The notes under the pieces are model-generated. The model was given only the letters and a program-made list of their open reading frames with translations, was not told where the DNA came from and made no database searches. 64,000 nt of DNA. It comes from Miniphocaeibacter sp012841535. Lineage in GTDB: Bacteria > Bacillota > Clostridia > Tissierellales > Peptoniphilaceae. The stretch lies in NCBI RefSeq assembly GCF_049274025.1, contig NZ_JBASRV010000049.1; one strand, given 5' to 3'. Both the position numbers and the translations under genes were made by a program. Positions 62,271 to 64,000 of this stretch are shown in pieces. Within the stretch, counting starts at the first letter, position 1; every line of letters begins with the position of its first letter.

Positions 62271-62746
62271 TTTGACCTCCTAAATTTTATTCTCTCTAAT
62301 TCCATTGTATCTAAATCCAAAATAACAAAACTTTTATCATCACCATATCTTGGATAACTTGGACTTCCTGGATTTATAACCCATACACCATCTACAACAT
62401 CGTTAAAGTATACATGTGTGTGTCCGTATAATGCTATTTTAGCATTGGCTTTTTTTGCTCTTTGGACAAGTTTATCTACACCTCTGTATACATTATATCT
62501 ATGACCATGAGTTATAAAAAAATCTATACCATTAAGGTTTATAAAAAGATCTTCCAATTCATTAGTAGCTAAGTAATCATTGTTACCTTTTACCACATAG
62601 GAAATTTTATTTGTAATTTGACCAATATCTCTACCATCATCAGAAAAATCTCCTAAATGAATAATTAAATCGATATTATGTTTTTTAATTTCTTCAATTA
62701 CATTATTGAAACTCCCATGAGTATCACTAATTATAGCTACTTTCAT
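62255..62746 (-). CDS. YfcE/MJ0936-type phosphodiesterase
   Basis: A 163-aa metallophosphoesterase: ISDTHGSF, HLGDFSDDG, VKGNND, ITHGHRYNV and ALYGHTHVYFNDVV, then NPGSPSYPRYGDDKSF, as in the YfcE/YsnB group. Cytoplasmic, probably acting on small phosphodiesters; substrate unclear. It overlaps rdgB by 20 bases, the usual rdgB-yfcE pairing in Bacillota. Confidence 0.92.
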   Translation of the reverse strand: MKVAIISDTHGSFNNVIEEIKKHNIDLIIHLGDFSDDGRDIGQITNKISYVVKGNNDYLATNELEDLFINLNGIDFFITHGHRYNVYRGVDKLVQRAKKANAKIALYGHTHVYFNDVVDGVWVINPGSPSYPRYGDDKSFVILDLDTMELERIKFRRSKWKLY

Positions 62747-63332
62747 TTAACACATCCACCAATAATATTTTTAATTTGTCCAAAGCTTTTGCCCTATGAC
62801 TTAATTTGTTCTTTTCATCTAAACCTAGTAGCGCAAATGTTTTTGTATATCCTTTTGGAATGAAAATTTTATCATATCCAAATCCACCTTCACCCATTTC
62901 TTCAGGTGCTATACTTCCTTCACATATGCCCTCAACAATATATTCTTTTCCCCTATTATCTATTAATACTAGTACTGTTTTAAAATATGCTGTTCTATCT
63001 TCAATATTTTCTAAAGCCTTTAGCATTTTTAGCCTATTGTCTTCTTCTGAACAGTTTTCACCTGCATATCTTGCTGTATGAACTCCTGGTTCACCATTTA
63101 AGGCGTTAACAAAAAGTCCTGTATCATCAGCAAGAGTATATCCACCAATTTTTTGATGAATATACTCTGCTTTAATTTTAGCATTACCCTCTAATGTATC
63201 AGCATTTTCTTCTATATCCTTAATTGATATAATATCAGATATACTTAAAACTTCAATATTTAGTTCTTTTAAAATATTTTTTATTTCTTTTACTTTTCCC
63301 TTATTATGAGTTGCTAATACTAATTTTTCCAT
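62727..63332 (-). CDS. rdgB: XTP/dITP diphosphatase (RdgB/HAM1)
   Basis: Cleans deaminated purine triphosphates from the nucleotide pool. The 201-aa protein shows LATHNKGKVKEIKNIL, LADDTGLFVNALNGEPGVH, ARYAGE, GEGGFGYDKIF and the end KLSHRAKAL. All conserved positions are present. Overlaps the phosphodiesterase and is seven bases from gatB. Confidence 0.97.
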   Translation of the reverse strand: MEKLVLATHNKGKVKEIKNILKELNIEVLSISDIISIKDIEENADTLEGNAKIKAEYIHQKIGGYTLADDTGLFVNALNGEPGVHTARYAGENCSEEDNRLKMLKALENIEDRTAYFKTVLVLIDNRGKEYIVEGICEGSIAPEEMGEGGFGYDKIFIPKGYTKTFALLGLDEKNKLSHRAKALDKLKILLVDVLNESSYN

Positions 63333-63339
63333 TTTCCAC

Positions 63340-64000
63340 CTAGCTAATTTTTTTCAAAATCATTTCATTGAATTTTTGAGGATTCCCCTTACCTTTTGAT
63401 GCTTTCATACATTGTCCTACTAAAAATCCTAGGGCTCTGTCTTTACCATTTTTGTAATCATTAATAGACTCTGGATTATTTGCTAAAACTTCATCTACTA
63501 TTTTTTCTAATACAGAATCATCATTAACTTGAATAAGTCCCTTTTCTTTTACATATTCTTCTGGGTCGAAATTTTCTTCAAATAATTTTCGTAAAACTTT
63601 TTTACCTGTATTGTTATTTATATCCTTGTTTTTAATTAATTTTAAAAGTTTAGCAAAATTTTTACTTTCCATTTTTACTTCTTCAAATTCAATTTCCGCT
63701 TCTTTTACTCTACGTAAAACATCAGACAATAACCAGTTACTAACTAATTTAGGATCTTGCACTTCTTTTGCAACAATTTCAAAATAACTTGATAGATACT
63801 TATTTCTTGATAATATATCTGCATCATATTCTGAAATATTGTATTCTTTAACAAATCTTTTCATAAGTTGAGAAGGAAGTTCTGGCAAATTGTTTTTTAT
63901 TTCCCCAATTAAACTATCTTCTACAAAAGTTATAGGAATATCACCTTCTACTGAAAATCTATAATCACTACCTTCTTCTTTTCTTCTCATTACAACTGTT
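63340..64000 (-). CDS. gatB: Asp-tRNA(Asn)/Glu-tRNA(Gln) amidotransferase subunit B, C-terminal part
   Basis: The window edge cuts the gene; the last 220 residues are visible. The stretch MRRKEEGSDYRFSVEGDIP matches the end of the GatB catalytic part, followed by the helical domain and the YqeY-like tail that binds tRNA (LVGQCMKASKGKGNPQKFNEMI). Glutamine-dependent amidation of misacylated tRNA is implied. Usual relatives gatC and gatA would lie beyond 64000. The reading frame continues open to the edge. Confidence 0.93.
   Translation of the reverse strand, partial: TVVMRRKEEGSDYRFSVEGDIPITFVEDSLIGEIKNNLPELPSQLMKRFVKEYNISEYDADILSRNKYLSSYFEIVAKEVQDPKLVSNWLLSDVLRRVKEAEIEFEEVKMESKNFAKLLKLIKNKDINNNTGKKVLRKLFEENFDPEEYVKEKGLIQVNDDSVLEKIVDEVLANNPESINDYKNGKDRALGFLVGQCMKASKGKGNPQKFNEMILKKIS

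Overview
The window reads as a chromosome segment of a low-GC, AT-rich Gram-positive bacterium (Bacillota). Evidence includes a PolC-type replicative polymerase, SepF and YlmH, a T-box leader on thrS, strong GGAGG ribosome binding sites and poly-U hairpin terminators. The gene complement (pyrBI with pyrK and pyrD, CWB2 surface protein, WalR-like boxes, a single-gene molybdopterin module, very low GC) suggests an anaerobic Tissierellia or Clostridia relative, perhaps Peptoniphilaceae. That placement is inference. Almost every housekeeping gene lies on the minus strand, so the text below follows minus-strand order from high to low coordinate.

Region by region. 63340-64000 to 60501 holds the end of gatB, rdgB, a phosphodiesterase and folD, then a secreted metallo-beta-lactamase-fold protein. 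60490 to 54743 is an accessory region beside a tRNA-Phe/Gly/Cys operon. It carries a broken integrase, an ssb gene with two in-frame stops, a TraX-like membrane protein, a lipoprotein, a CWB2 cell-wall protein, small membrane proteins and a decayed methyltransferase. 54422 to 46680 holds a PP2C-like phosphatase, a GME-like protein, hisS, T-box-controlled thrS, a polar amino acid ABC transporter and an ArsC/Spx-like protein. 46621 to 38427 holds moeA and a mobA-mobB fusion, an SbcCD-like YhaO/YhaN pair with an unrecognised partner, a phosphoesterase, nagB and a CYTH protein. 38355 to 31017 is proBA, a HAD phosphatase and the pyrimidine operon pyrB-I-F-K-D-E.

30859 to 20897 holds an HlyD-like protein, yggS, sepF, ylmH, lspA, ung and a frameshifted rluD, then an FAD oxidoreductase, dprA and topA. 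20762 to 9795 is rpsB-tsf followed by pyrH-frr-uppS-cdsA-rseP-ispG-polC, a classical translation/envelope/isoprenoid cluster that here lacks dxr between cdsA and rseP. 9708 to 1834 is phoH-ybeY-(dgkA-PAP2 fusion)-cdd-era-recO-(shortened glyS)-ppsR-ykuD. The window closes with a secreted SH3/NlpC-P60 hydrolase whose promoter is preceded by three TGTWAH boxes at exact 11-base spacing, the signature of WalR control.

Most interesting points: an orphan, shortened glycyl-tRNA synthetase beta-like gene sitting where glyQ-glyS normally is; the perfect triple WalR-like operator; the YhaO/YhaN nuclease module with an unknown third protein; a possible -1 slippage site in rluD; a kinase-phosphatase lipid fusion; and a decaying mobile element beside tRNA-Cys.
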